Assembly: GCA_934590165.1 (NCBI GenBank)
Contig: CAKTOO010000006.1
Span: 67,909 to 131,908 of the forward strand
Reading direction: 5' to 3'
Source: an uncultured Dysosmobacter sp.
Lineage (GTDB): Bacteria > Bacillota > Clostridia > Oscillospirales > Oscillospiraceae
DNA: 64,000 nt
The notes beneath the pieces are model-generated. The model searched no databases. It saw only the letters and a list, made by a program, of their open reading frames with translations, and was not told where the DNA came from. Numbering within the stretch: position 1 is the first letter of the stretch; each line of letters opens with the position of its first letter. The position numbers and the translations under genes are program-made. Below, piece after piece: positions 18,801-27,950 of this stretch.

Positions 18801-18837
18801 TTGACAAACGTCTACCTATCTGTTACGGTGTAGGTAG
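18801..18837 (+). promoter_or_regulatory. blaI promoter with palindromic operator
   Basis: TTGACA (18801-18806) and a weak -10 TACGGT (18824-18829) are 17 bp apart. The inverted repeat CTACCTA (18812-18818) / TAGGTAG (18831-18837) covers the spacer and -10. BlaI/MecI repressors bind such dyads, so autorepression of blaI-blaR1 is likely. Confidence 0.75.
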
Positions 18838-18866
18838 AAAATCGTATACCTTTTGGAGGTGACTGT

Positions 18867-19244
18867 ATGCGCATGAATTTATCCGACAGCGAATGGAAGC
18901 TGATGAACCGCCTGTGGGACCACTCCCCCATGACCATCATGGAGCTGACGGCAGCGTTGAAGGGAGAGACCGGCTGGAGCAAAAACACCGTTATCACCAT
19001 GCTCTCCCGGCTGGAAGCCAAGGGCGCTGTCCGGTACGAGGAGGGCGGAAGGGCCAAGCAATATTTTCCCGCCGTCGCCCAGGAGGACGCCGCCCTGGCG
19101 GAAACGGCGAGCTTTCTCTCCAAGGTCTACGGCGGCAGCCTGGGGCTGATGATGAGCGCCATGGTGGAGAGCCGTGCCCTGACGGAGGCCGACATCGCGG
19201 AGCTGTCCGCCATATTGGAAAAGGCGGGAGGTGATGGGAAATGA
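18867..19244 (+). CDS. BlaI/MecI/CopY family repressor
   Basis: This 125-aa winged-helix repressor carries LSDSEWKLMNRLWDHSPMTIM and the recognition region GWSKNTVITMLSRLEAKGAVRYEEGG, then a C-terminal dimerisation part. In this family the partner membrane protease cleaves the repressor after sensing a signal (beta-lactam in the type members). GGAGGTGA precedes ATG 18867. The following BlaR1-like gene overlaps its stop by 4 bp. No beta-lactamase gene is adjacent, so the regulon is unknown. Confidence 0.95.
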   Translation: MRMNLSDSEWKLMNRLWDHSPMTIMELTAALKGETGWSKNTVITMLSRLEAKGAVRYEEGGRAKQYFPAVAQEDAALAETASFLSKVYGGSLGLMMSAMVESRALTEADIAELSAILEKAGGDGK

Positions 19245-22200
19245 AGGATGTTCTCATCACATCCTCCGTGCTGATCTTGGCGCTGCTGGTGCTGCGTCGG
19301 GTGTTCCGCAATACCATCTCCCGCCGGGTGCAGTACGCCCTGTGGGGGCTGGTGCTGGTGCGGCTGCTGGTGCCCGTGAGCCTGCCGGGCCTGGAGCACA
19401 ATGTGCTGTCTGTGGCGGAGCCGGTGGGGCAGACGGCCTCCCGGCAGCTGGAGCAGCAGAAGGTCTATGTCCTGCCCACGGGGCAGGTGGAGCTGCCAGA
19501 GGCAGGCCAGCGGAACCCGGAGCTTCAGCCCGGCTACGAAATGGCGCCCACCTCCACAGGCGTCATGGTGGTGGACGGTGACGGAAAAACCGCCACGGTT
19601 TACGCGGGATGGTTGACGGGGACGGAGCTTCTCCGGTGCGTTTGGCTTGCCGGCACCGTCGGAATGGCGCTGTGGTTCCTGGCCGTCAACCTGCGGTTCT
19701 GGCGGAAACTCCATAAGGCAAGAGTGCCTTACAGCGTTGAAAATTACAAGCATCCCGTCTATTTGGTGGAGCATGGTCTTCCCTCCCCCTGCCTGTTCGG
19801 ACTGTTCCGGCCCGCCATCTACCTGACGCCCGCCGCCGTGGAGACCCCGGAGCGGCTGCATCACGTCATCGCCCACGAGACCACCCACGCCCGCCACCTG
19901 GACCCCCTGTGGAGCCTGCTGCGGTGCGTGTGTCTGGCGGTGTACTGGTTCGACCCGCTGGTTTGGGCGGCGGCCATCGTCTCCCGCACTGACTGCGAGC
20001 TGGCCTGCGACGAGGGCGCCTTGCGGTGCCTGGGCAGCGACGAGCGCATTGCCTACGGCCAGACCCTGCTCTCCCTCATCCCCGTGCGGAAAACTCCCGC
20101 CAGTCCCCTGCTGGCCGCCACCACCATGACGGCGGGAAAGCGGCAGCTGAAGGACCGCATCACCCGCATCGCGGAAAACCGCCAGACGGCGGCCGCGGCG
20201 CTGTTTCTGGTGCTGGCCCTGGCGGCGGCGGTGTGCGCCGCCACCTTTACCGGGGCGGCGGAAAAAACAGAGCAGGACCGGGCCCTCACCGGCGAGGAGG
20301 TTGCCTATTTCAACCATGAATTTTTTAACGGAAGCTATCCGAACATCCGCAACCAGTTCCTCTCCTCCCAGTACGGGGCGCCAGAGGATATTGACCTTTT
20401 TGAACTGTTTTACTGCGGTACCGGATTGCCGGAAACGGTGAACGAATCGGAGCTGCGGCAGGCGGCGGCTCTCACCCACCGCTCTTTCGCGGAAATGGAA
20501 TTGGACCTGACAGCTTCCAGCCGTGAAAATATCAATGCGGTCCTCTTGGAAAACACGGGCCTGACATTGGAGCAGACCCACCAAACAGGATTGGAGAAGT
20601 TCCTCTATCTGCCGGAGTATGATACCTATTACCACTTCCACGGCGACACCAATTACCGGGGCACGGTCACCATCGCCTGCGGCGAGTGGAAGGACGGCCT
20701 GCTGTGTCTTTATTACGAGGATACGTTCTTCGGCGACGGCTGGAAGTGCGTCACCCTGCAAAAGACAGGGGAGGGCTATTACTTTGTCTCCAACTTGTCC
20801 TGTGACCAGCCTGCCGTCCCCACGGTGTACCCGGAGGGCGACCCGGTGCTGACCATTCCGTTAGATAATCTGGAACCCTATGTCCCGGAGCAAACAGATA
20901 CCGAAGGACGCGTTCCTTTCCGCACCATCTCTCAGGACATTCTGGTTTATGTGCCGGAGAATGCCGCCGACCATGCCCAGTACGACATCTTTGACGGCCT
21001 GTTCGGCTGTTCCGGCGTCGTGGTCATCTACGACGATCGGATCAACGAGCACTACTATGGGACCGTCCACGACTACTACGCCATCTCTGAAGACGGCGCC
21101 CCCTCCCTGCTGGCCCGGGCCTACGGCGAGAGCTGCTTCGTGGACCTGGACGGCAACGGGGCATATGAGCTGGCGGCCTCCTGCGGCGACATTGCCCAGC
21201 TGTTTTTCCAGCGGGACGGCGCGGTGTACTGCGCCGACATCGGCGCCCTGCTCCAGGAGACCTGGCCCGAGGCCCGGTATCTCAGCTTTGGCTGGTGGGA
21301 TGCCGCCGGCCGCAGCCTCTCCCTCTCCGGTGAGGTTCCCATCTCCGGGACGGAGATCACCGGAACTGCGTTCCGCGGCCTTTACTTTGACGGAAAGGAT
21401 CTCCTCCTCTACAAGGACGACACTACCTACACCGACCATGTGGCCGACGGCATCGACGCTCCGGCGGACGTCATTGCCGCCGCCAAAGAGCGGGTGCTGG
21501 AACAGCTGGACTGGTGGCAGCACCACACCGGCGCGCAGGGCTACATCGACGGCCAGTGGCAGGACGTGGGCGAGCTGGCGGACTGGGACGACTGGCGCAT
21601 TACCCGTCTGGAGCTGACGGACACCGCCCCCGCCTATCCGGAGCTGGGACTGCGGGTCTACGGCCTCTCCTATGAGCTCCACTCTTCTACGCCGGAGAAG
21701 GTCCAGTCAGCGGGCGGCATGTATATCCGGGAGGACGGCTGGGTGGGTGGCATGTATGATGAAACTCCCTACCTGCTGTTCCACACCCTGCAAAGCAGCG
21801 GCCCCGTCTTTCTGGAAAACCGCATCCCCAGCGACGTGGGCAGCAGCGACAATCCCGTATTTGCCGCGTACGTCGCCCAGGCTGCTTTGGAAAACGGTTT
21901 GCTGACCCCCTCCGAAGTCCGGGGCACAGACCTGTATTATTTGTTTTACGCGAACCAGACCGATTTTTTGAATCTGCTGGGCAAATACAGCTCCGTGGAA
22001 CAGGCGGCGGCTCTGGATACGCTGACGGTCTATGCCGCTTCCGGCACAGCCGGAGAGGACTCTGATCTCTTTGCCGCTGGGTTGCAGAATCTGGAGCGGA
22101 ACAGCTCAGACCTGACGGAGGGAGGCCAGGCCGCCTACGAGCGGCTACTGGCGGCGGATCGGCTGCAAAGCGGTGAAGCCGCCGAAGAGACGGCGGTTCC

Positions 22201-23035
22201 CACCCTCACCGGCGAGGACTACGGCGCCATGCAGGCTGCGCTGGACCAGCGGATGGAGGAGTACCGGAGCCTCCCAGGCGTCGTTTCCCTGAAAGTGCTG
22301 GAGACCGGCTTCTCCGGCGAGGAAAGCGCCAAGGCCGTCAGCCGCTACGCCGGCAGCGCCTTGGCGCAGAGCCGGGGCTGGTCCGACAGCCTGGTGGCCC
22401 GGATGCAGGCGGTCCAGGTGGTGTGGACGGCGGAGCTGGACGGGAATGCGATGGACGGCGCCCTTAACTGGAACGACGGCGCCAACGCCTGCTGGTTCTA
22501 CCTGCTGCCCAATACCCGCACCGGCGGCTGGGACATCGTGGATACCATCAGCTGCGCCCCGCCGGAGCGGTACCAAGCGGACCCGACGGCACTGCCCTTT
22601 GCGGAACAAGCCCAGCCCCAGGTGAGCCTGACCCAGTACGGCTCCTATGAGGAGGCCTACGCCAGCATCACAGCCCGCAAAGAGCAGGCCGGGAATACGT
22701 TCTCCATTCTGGAGGAGTTGCCGGGAGACGGGTTTACCGTGGTCTCCTGGGCCTATGGGGGAACGCCTCACGGTACGGCGGCGGTGCTGAACGTTGTCTA
22801 TGAGGACGGCACGCTGGCTTCCCTCCCCCTGCCGCCCCGCAGCGAATGGGGCGTGGCGGACCCGGCGGAGGAGCTGGTTCTCAGCTCCGATGGCTCCGCA
22901 TTGACCTACACCGCCCGGTTTGACGATGACCTGGTAAATGCCGGCGGCACCGCCGTGTGGCACCGGGCCGGGATTTATCACTATACGTACGACATTGCCT
23001 CCAGGACCGTTTCCCTGGAGATCACGGAAAACTAA
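19241..23035 (+). CDS. BlaR1-like M56 metalloprotease with giant sensor domain
   Basis: This 1264-aa protein begins with a BlaR1/MecR1 core of about 340 residues: TM helices near 5-20, 33-46, 136-158 and 320-340, and the zinc motif HVIAHETTHARH with H212-E213-x-x-H216 in the cytosolic protease loop. About 920 extracytoplasmic residues follow, replacing the roughly 250-aa penicillin-binding domain of BlaR1. They contain DLDGNGAYEL and several aromatic, acidic repeats but no SxxK-SxN-KTG set that I could see. The start overlaps blaI by 4 bp. It probably cleaves the BlaI partner after sensing an unknown external cue. Confidence 0.9.
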   Translation: MKDVLITSSVLILALLVLRRVFRNTISRRVQYALWGLVLVRLLVPVSLPGLEHNVLSVAEPVGQTASRQLEQQKVYVLPTGQVELPEAGQRNPELQPGYEMAPTSTGVMVVDGDGKTATVYAGWLTGTELLRCVWLAGTVGMALWFLAVNLRFWRKLHKARVPYSVENYKHPVYLVEHGLPSPCLFGLFRPAIYLTPAAVETPERLHHVIAHETTHARHLDPLWSLLRCVCLAVYWFDPLVWAAAIVSRTDCELACDEGALRCLGSDERIAYGQTLLSLIPVRKTPASPLLAATTMTAGKRQLKDRITRIAENRQTAAAALFLVLALAAAVCAATFTGAAEKTEQDRALTGEEVAYFNHEFFNGSYPNIRNQFLSSQYGAPEDIDLFELFYCGTGLPETVNESELRQAAALTHRSFAEMELDLTASSRENINAVLLENTGLTLEQTHQTGLEKFLYLPEYDTYYHFHGDTNYRGTVTIACGEWKDGLLCLYYEDTFFGDGWKCVTLQKTGEGYYFVSNLSCDQPAVPTVYPEGDPVLTIPLDNLEPYVPEQTDTEGRVPFRTISQDILVYVPENAADHAQYDIFDGLFGCSGVVVIYDDRINEHYYGTVHDYYAISEDGAPSLLARAYGESCFVDLDGNGAYELAASCGDIAQLFFQRDGAVYCADIGALLQETWPEARYLSFGWWDAAGRSLSLSGEVPISGTEITGTAFRGLYFDGKDLLLYKDDTTYTDHVADGIDAPADVIAAAKERVLEQLDWWQHHTGAQGYIDGQWQDVGELADWDDWRITRLELTDTAPAYPELGLRVYGLSYELHSSTPEKVQSAGGMYIREDGWVGGMYDETPYLLFHTLQSSGPVFLENRIPSDVGSSDNPVFAAYVAQAALENGLLTPSEVRGTDLYYLFYANQTDFLNLLGKYSSVEQAAALDTLTVYAASGTAGEDSDLFAAGLQNLERNSSDLTEGGQAAYERLLAADRLQSGEAAEETAVPTLTGEDYGAMQAALDQRMEEYRSLPGVVSLKVLETGFSGEESAKAVSRYAGSALAQSRGWSDSLVARMQAVQVVWTAELDGNAMDGALNWNDGANACWFYLLPNTRTGGWDIVDTISCAPPERYQADPTALPFAEQAQPQVSLTQYGSYEEAYASITARKEQAGNTFSILEELPGDGFTVVSWAYGGTPHGTAAVLNVVYEDGTLASLPLPPRSEWGVADPAEELVLSSDGSALTYTARFDDDLVNAGGTAVWHRAGIYHYTYDIASRTVSLEITEN

Positions 23036-23047
23036 CGCTTTCCTTTT

Positions 23048-23097
23048 CCTCCTGTTTCGGGTATACTGTCGGTAAGACCCGAAACAGGAGGTTTTTT
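23048..23097 (+). terminator. Terminator hairpin that also holds the rhodanese SD
   Basis: A perfect 15-bp stem (23048-23062/23077-23091) with a 14-nt loop is followed by T6 (23092-23097). Its right arm ends in AGGAGG (23086-23091), the ribosome binding site of the next gene (ATG 23101). Confidence 0.88.
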
Positions 23098-23100
23098 CTC

Positions 23101-23514
23101 ATGCAGCAGTTATTTTTGCTGGCGGCTGTCATCTGCTTCGGCATGGCGGCCATCAAATTCTGCACCGCCCGTATGAAGCCCAACACCGCCCCGTCCCAGC
23201 CCAAACGCTCCGCTGATTTGACGGCGGAAGAGGCCAAAGCGCGGATGGACGAAAACCCGGACCTCATTTTGCTGGATGTCCGCACCCAGGCGGAGTTTGA
23301 CGAGGGGCACATCCCCGGCGCCGTGTGCCTGCCGGTGGAGATGATCGCGGCGGACATGCCCTTTCCCTTCGGCAAGGACGCGGAGCTCCTGGTCTATTGC
23401 CGGACCGGCCACCGCAGCGCCGACGCCGCTTCCAAGCTGCGTAAGCTGGGCTTCACCGATGTCAGCGACATCGGCGGTATCGTGGACTGGCCCTACGAGA
23501 CCACCACCGACTGA
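23101..23514 (+). CDS. Rhodanese-like domain protein, membrane-anchored
   Basis: This 137-aa protein has an N-terminal helix (LFLLAAVICFGMAAIKF) as signal or anchor and one rhodanese domain: LILLDVRTQAEFDEGHIPGA, then the active-site loop VYCRTGHRSA (Cys about residue 101) and GFTDVSDIGGIVDW. Rhodaneses transfer sulfane sulfur; the location suggests a role at the membrane. The start follows AGGAGG by 9 bp, but that site lies in a strong hairpin (see terminator). The gene ends in a bidirectional terminator. Confidence 0.93.
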   Translation: MQQLFLLAAVICFGMAAIKFCTARMKPNTAPSQPKRSADLTAEEAKARMDENPDLILLDVRTQAEFDEGHIPGAVCLPVEMIAADMPFPFGKDAELLVYCRTGHRSADAASKLRKLGFTDVSDIGGIVDWPYETTTD

Positions 23515-23550
23515 AAAAGTGCCGCTCCCATGGGAGCGGCACTTTTTTAC
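23515..23550. terminator. Bidirectional terminator
   Basis: AAAAAGTGCCGCTCCC/GGGAGCGGCACTTTTT is a near-perfect palindrome with A- and T-runs, serving both the rhodanese gene and the convergent DHHW gene, whose stop lies in it. Confidence 0.9.
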
Positions 23551-24662
23551 TGGGCCAGGAACACCAGGTTCTTGTCCGTGATGAAATTGGGGATGCTGTA
23601 CAGCACCACGATGTCCGCAATGCCATTTTCCATGGCGTACTGGGCCACCGGCAGGCGGTAATACCGCAGGTCCAGCAGGTGGACCTCGGAAAAGCGCTGG
23701 CTGAGGAAGGGCGCTAAGGAATCGGAGTAGCTGTCCCGCACCAGCAAAATTTTGCTGCCGTCGGTAACGGCCTCGTTTTTGATGACGCAAAGGGGTTGGT
23801 TCCCCCCCAGGAAGGCGGAGTATTTGTCCTTTTGCTCCAGGTAGGAGCGCTCATAGAGGCTGCCCGGCTCCGGGGAGCCTGTCCGCCAGGAGGTAACGGA
23901 AAGGCCTGTGTCCTCCACCCAGAACTCCATGGTGTCCGGCGTCAGCCAATGGACGCCGGACTGGGAATACAGCGTACCGTTGAAGTTTTCGCTGGCAATT
24001 TCCGGGGTAAAGTCCTCCCTGGACAGCGGCTCCTTTCCCATGGCCTCCAGCAGAGCGTTGGCTCCGTAAAAAGCCCCCAGGGTGGTCCAGTGGTGGTCCG
24101 TGCGGTAGAAAATAGGCTCACCGGCATGAGCAGCAAGGGCGCCTTCCAGATTCACCTGGGGCAGTCCCAGCTCCGCCGCCGCGGCCAACAGCTCCGTCTG
24201 GTCCCAGCTGGGCGCGCCGGCGGGCAGCGCCTCTTGCCAAATCTCCGCCGCTGAGGGGATGAGGCCCAGGTACACGTTGGCATCCGTCTTTTCCAAGAGC
24301 CGCCGGACGTAGGAGAGGTTCTTCTCCACCAGGGCTTCGTCCGGCGCTTCCACCTTGGAAATGAGGGTGCCTTCGCAGAGGTACACGCCGTTGAACTCCG
24401 TTTTGCCGATGGCCTGTTCCGCCCGGGCCTTCAGGCCCGTCCACTGGTCCCGCAGGGGGAACTGGTCGGCGAAGTACTCCTCCACCGCCTCCGTATAGCT
24501 GCCGTCCGCCAGGGCGGACCAGGAAAATTCCGGCCTTTGGGCCAGGGTACGGTTCTCCACATCGGACCTTACCCGGTCCGGCAGGAGAACATGCCACACC
24601 AGAAGGCCGCCCAGAAACAGGCAGAACAGCGCCGAAAGGAAACGGCTGTATGCGTTTGTCAT
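23547..24662 (-). CDS. DHHW family protein (AlgJ/AlgX-like O-acetylation partner)
   Basis: This 371-aa protein has a signal anchor (FLSALFCLFLGGLLVWHVLL) and an SGNH-like extracytoplasmic domain with EYFADQFPLRDQW, the hallmark YRTDHHWTTLGAF and LLVRDSYSDSLAPFL. Such proteins work with MBOAT acyltransferases to O-acetylate exported polysaccharides. The MBOAT gene ends 13 bp upstream, so the two form a unit. The acceptor glycan is unknown; teichoic acid or an exopolysaccharide are options. Confidence 0.9.
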   Translation of the reverse strand: MTNAYSRFLSALFCLFLGGLLVWHVLLPDRVRSDVENRTLAQRPEFSWSALADGSYTEAVEEYFADQFPLRDQWTGLKARAEQAIGKTEFNGVYLCEGTLISKVEAPDEALVEKNLSYVRRLLEKTDANVYLGLIPSAAEIWQEALPAGAPSWDQTELLAAAAELGLPQVNLEGALAAHAGEPIFYRTDHHWTTLGAFYGANALLEAMGKEPLSREDFTPEIASENFNGTLYSQSGVHWLTPDTMEFWVEDTGLSVTSWRTGSPEPGSLYERSYLEQKDKYSAFLGGNQPLCVIKNEAVTDGSKILLVRDSYSDSLAPFLSQRFSEVHLLDLRYYRLPVAQYAMENGIADIVVLYSIPNFITDKNLVFLAQ

Positions 24663-24675
24663 GGTCCGCCTCCTC

Positions 24676-26070
24676 TCAGAACCGGAAATACAGGAAGGGA
24701 TTATAGCTGCCGTCCACCAGGTAGGCGGTGGAAAGGGCCAGGGCCAGCAGCATGAAAACCGGCGTCAGGACCTTTTTGACCTTGTCCGGAAGCCGCTGCC
24801 AGCACCGCCTTCCCAGCGTGGTGGACGCCACAGCCAGAATCAGGAAGGTGGCGGCGTAGCTTTTCAGCGTATAGCCGTCGGCGGCGGACCACACCGGCGC
24901 CCCGCCGAAGCAGGCGGCGAGATAGCCGCCGCAGACGCCCAGATCCTCCATGGCGAAAATGCCCCAGCCCACGAACACCACCAGCAGCGTGTACAGGTGC
25001 TTTATCCAGCCGGGGGACTTTGTCAAAACGCCTTTCAGGACGTATTTCTCCAGAATGAGCCAGGCGGCGAAGTACAGCCCCCACAAAATAAAGTTCCAGC
25101 TGGCGCCGTGCCAGAAGCCGGTACAGAACCAGACAATGAGGATGTTTCGCAGTGTTTTTGCCGTTCCGCCTCGGTTTCCTCCCAGGGGAATGTACAAATA
25201 CTCCCGGAACCAGGAGGTCAGGGACATATGCCACCGCCGCCAGAATTCCGTAACGGAGGCGGAGAGATACGGATAGTCGAAGTTCTCCAGGAATCGGAAG
25301 CCGAAGATGCGGCCCAGGCCGATGGCCATGTCGGAATAGCCGGAAAAGTCAAAATAGATCTGGAACCCAAAGGCGGCAAGGCCTAGCCAGCCTCCCGCCG
25401 CCGTCAGCGTTCCGGCCTCCGCAGACGCCAGCTGGGCGTCCCACAACGCGCCGATGGCGTTGGCCAGCAGTACCTTCTTGGCAAGGCCCACACAGAAGCG
25501 GCGGGCACCCAGAGCGAAGTCCTCCGCCGTGTTCACCCGGTGGTCCAGGGCCTCCGCCACGGTCTTATACTTGACAATGGGGCCGGCGATGAGCTGGGGG
25601 AACATGGTGACAAAGGCGCCGAAGCGGATGATGCTCCTCTGGGCCGGAGCGTCCCGGCGGTAAACATCGATGGTGTAGCTCATGGTCTGGAAGGTGAAAA
25701 AGGAGATGCCGATGGGCAGCGGGATATTTAGCTGGGGCAGGTTCACTCCCGGCAGCAAGGACAAGTTGGCCGCCAGGAAGTCCCAGTACTTGAAAAAGCC
25801 CAGGAGCAGCAGGTTGAACACCACGCTCTGCCCCACGAACCACCGGGCTTTTTTATCGTTATCCCGGTACTTCTCCACCAGAAGGCCATGGGTATAATCG
25901 ATGAGGATGGACACGAACATAATGGTGATATACACCGGCTCGCCCCAGCCGTAGAAGAACAGGCTCTCCACCAGCAGCACCAGGTTCCGCCACTTCAGCG
26001 GCACCAGGAAATACAACAGAAGCGTGATGGGCAGATAGGCGAACAAAAAGGTCAGACTACTGAAAACCAA
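24676..26070 (-). CDS. MBOAT family O-acyltransferase (AlgI/DltB-like)
   Basis: This 464-aa polytopic protein begins MVFSSLTFLFAYLPI, the usual start of AlgI relatives, and contains FWRRWHMSLTSWFREYLYIPLGG and NILIVWFCTGFWHGASWNF with the catalytic-type His. It moves acyl groups across the membrane to an external acceptor, here with the DHHW partner. Translation starts at TTG 26070, supported by GGAGG 7 bp upstream and by the position of the family start; no suitable ATG is near. Confidence 0.95.
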   Translation of the reverse strand: MVFSSLTFLFAYLPITLLLYFLVPLKWRNLVLLVESLFFYGWGEPVYITIMFVSILIDYTHGLLVEKYRDNDKKARWFVGQSVVFNLLLLGFFKYWDFLAANLSLLPGVNLPQLNIPLPIGISFFTFQTMSYTIDVYRRDAPAQRSIIRFGAFVTMFPQLIAGPIVKYKTVAEALDHRVNTAEDFALGARRFCVGLAKKVLLANAIGALWDAQLASAEAGTLTAAGGWLGLAAFGFQIYFDFSGYSDMAIGLGRIFGFRFLENFDYPYLSASVTEFWRRWHMSLTSWFREYLYIPLGGNRGGTAKTLRNILIVWFCTGFWHGASWNFILWGLYFAAWLILEKYVLKGVLTKSPGWIKHLYTLLVVFVGWGIFAMEDLGVCGGYLAACFGGAPVWSAADGYTLKSYAATFLILAVASTTLGRRCWQRLPDKVKKVLTPVFMLLALALSTAYLVDGSYNPFLYFRF

Positions 26071-26093
26071 AGCATTTCCTCCCTGTCAAAGTC

Positions 26094-26123
26094 AAAAATG
26101 GCCGCAGCGGCAGGCTGCGGCCA
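26094..26123 (-). terminator. Terminator after the DUF4358 gene
   Basis: On the minus strand TGGCCGCAG/CTGCGGCCA (26115-26123/26099-26107) is followed by TTTTTG. It separates the lipoprotein gene from the MBOAT gene. Confidence 0.8.
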
Positions 26124-26143
26124 CTTGCGGGTCAGCCGGTAGC

Positions 26144-26629
26144 TCAGGCAAACAGGGCATTGAAGGCGTCCGCCATCTCCTGCTGGTAGGAGGCGGAGGC
26201 GATCATGGCCACATAGGTGCCGTGCCGGATGACCTGCGCCTTGCCCCAAGCCTCCATGGATTCGGGATACCAGGCGCCGCCCTCGGCCTGAGAGTCCACC
26301 CGGGTCTGCAAAATAGCGGCGGCAGCCTCGGCGTCTTTTTCCGTTTCGCACTGCATGAGCACCAGCTCATTGACCACGAAGCTCATCATGGGCGCCTTTG
26401 CCACGAATTGCGTCACCGGAATGTCGCTGATGCCGGGATAGTAGTTTTCCAGCAGTTCCCCTTCAATGTCGGCCATATAGTTCTCGTCCCACTGGTACTT
26501 CTCCTCCAGCTCCGTGTAAAAAGCCGGCAGGTCCACGTCCACCGCCTCGGAATCCGTTTGCTTGCCGCAGGCGGTCATCGTCCCAAGAGCCAGGGCCAGG
26601 GCCAGCAGGATAGTCATGCTTTTTTTCAT
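26144..26629 (-). CDS. DUF4358 lipoprotein
   Basis: This 161-aa protein has a lipoprotein signal peptide ending LALGTMTAC, with the lipidated Cys at residue 21. A DUF4358 domain follows, with LENYYPGISDIPVTQFVAK and a C-terminal part containing SASYQQEMADAF. It is anchored to the outer face of the membrane; its role is unknown. Start ATG 26629 is preceded by GAGGGGA. It lies upstream of the MBOAT-DHHW pair but is separated by a terminator, so the link is loose. Confidence 0.85.
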   Translation of the reverse strand: MKKSMTILLALALALGTMTACGKQTDSEAVDVDLPAFYTELEEKYQWDENYMADIEGELLENYYPGISDIPVTQFVAKAPMMSFVVNELVLMQCETEKDAEAAAAILQTRVDSQAEGGAWYPESMEAWGKAQVIRHGTYVAMIASASYQQEMADAFNALFA

Positions 26630-26751
26630 ATCTTTTCCCCTCATTCTTCTGTTTTTCACGATATAAGACGGTACGGCGGGCTGAAAAGTTCTCGCCCTCC
26701 GGAACAGTATTTGCGGTTTTCTTCTATTTTAGCAGTTTTGCCGTTCTCTGC

Positions 26752-26780
26752 TTGCATTTATACAGGAAAGGCTGTATGAT
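26752..26780 (+). promoter_or_regulatory. Promoter of the threonine aldolase gene
   Basis: TTGCAT (26752-26757), 17-bp spacer and TATGAT (26775-26780), 44 bp before the start. Confidence 0.7.
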
Positions 26781-26824
26781 TTCAATAGGAATTTTTTAAA
26801 TTTTAAGAAAAGTAGGTTTTTCCC

Positions 26825-27850
26825 ATGTATAGTTTTCGCAACGATTACAGTGAGGGCGCCCATCCTCAGGTCATGCAGGCCCTGATGAACACCAATCTGG
26901 AGCAGACCTGCGGCTACGGCCTGGACCACCATTGCCAGGAGGCCGCCGACCTTATCCGCAGGCTGTGCGATGCCCCGGAGGCCGATGTCCACTTCCTGGT
27001 GGGCGGCACCCAGACCAACCTGGTGGCCATCACCGCGTTCCTGGCCTCCTACGAGGCGGTCATCGCCGCCCACACCGGCCATGTGAACACCCACGAGACC
27101 GGCGCCATTGAGGCCACCGGCCACAAGGTCTGCGCCGTCCGCAGCCCTGACGGCAAGCTGACCCCGGAGCTCATTGAATTCGTCCTGTCCGAGCACAACG
27201 GCAGCGAGCACATGGTGGCACCTAAAATGGTCTATGTGTCTGACAGCACGGAGATCGGCACCATTTACTCCAAGGCCGAACTAATCGCCCTGCGGGAATG
27301 CTGCAACAAGCACGGATTGCTGCTGTTCCTGGACGGTGCCCGTCTGGGCTCCGCCTTCACTTCCCCGGAAAACGACCTGACTTTGCCGGATCTGGCGGCT
27401 CTGACCGACCTTTTCTACATCGGCGGCACCAAAAACGGCGCCCTCATGGGCGAGGCCCTGGTGGTGAACACCCCCAACGACCACTTCCGCTGGCATATGA
27501 AGCAGCGGGGCGCCATCCTGGCCAAGGGCCGTTTGCTGGGCATCCAGTTCAAGGCTCTGCTGGAAAACGGCCTGTACTTCGATATTGCCCGCCATGCCAA
27601 TGAGATGGCCTACCGCCTGCGGGACGGTATGGCTGCTCTGGGCTACGAGTTCCCCGTGGCCTCTCCCACCAACCAGCAGTTCCCTGTCCTGCCCAACACG
27701 GTTTTGCAGCAGCTTCAGAACAAGGGTTACGCCTACGAGCTGGACCACGTGGTGGATGACGAGCACACCTGCGTTCGCTTCTGCACCAGCTGGGCCACCC
27801 CTGTGGAGGCCGTGGACCAGCTTTTGAAGGACCTGGCCGCCTGCAAGTAA
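26825..27850 (+). CDS. Low-specificity threonine aldolase / beta-eliminating lyase
   Basis: This 341-aa fold-type I PLP enzyme starts FRNDYSEGAHPQVMQAL and has the PLP-binding loop LFYIGGTKNGAL, whose Lys forms the Schiff base. LFLDGARLGSAF supplies the Asp that contacts the pyridine nitrogen. It most likely splits L-threonine or allo-threonine into glycine and acetaldehyde. The Shine-Dalgarno is weak (AAGTAGG). It is a single gene between its own promoter and a strong terminator. Confidence 0.93.
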   Translation: MYSFRNDYSEGAHPQVMQALMNTNLEQTCGYGLDHHCQEAADLIRRLCDAPEADVHFLVGGTQTNLVAITAFLASYEAVIAAHTGHVNTHETGAIEATGHKVCAVRSPDGKLTPELIEFVLSEHNGSEHMVAPKMVYVSDSTEIGTIYSKAELIALRECCNKHGLLLFLDGARLGSAFTSPENDLTLPDLAALTDLFYIGGTKNGALMGEALVVNTPNDHFRWHMKQRGAILAKGRLLGIQFKALLENGLYFDIARHANEMAYRLRDGMAALGYEFPVASPTNQQFPVLPNTVLQQLQNKGYAYELDHVVDDEHTCVRFCTSWATPVEAVDQLLKDLAACK

Positions 27851-27860
27851 CACCGATCAT

Positions 27861-27890
27861 GAAAAAAGCCGCCCATGGGCGGCTTTTTTC
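27861..27890 (+). terminator. Terminator after threonine aldolase
   Basis: GAAAAAAGCCGCCC/GGGCGGCTTTTTTC, an A-run, GC stem and T-run typical of a strong intrinsic terminator. Confidence 0.93.
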
Positions 27891-27950
27891 GTGGGTTCTT
27901 TCGCTTTTCGTTGTATGATAAAGTGAAAGACTGGGAAAGGAGGGCATCTT

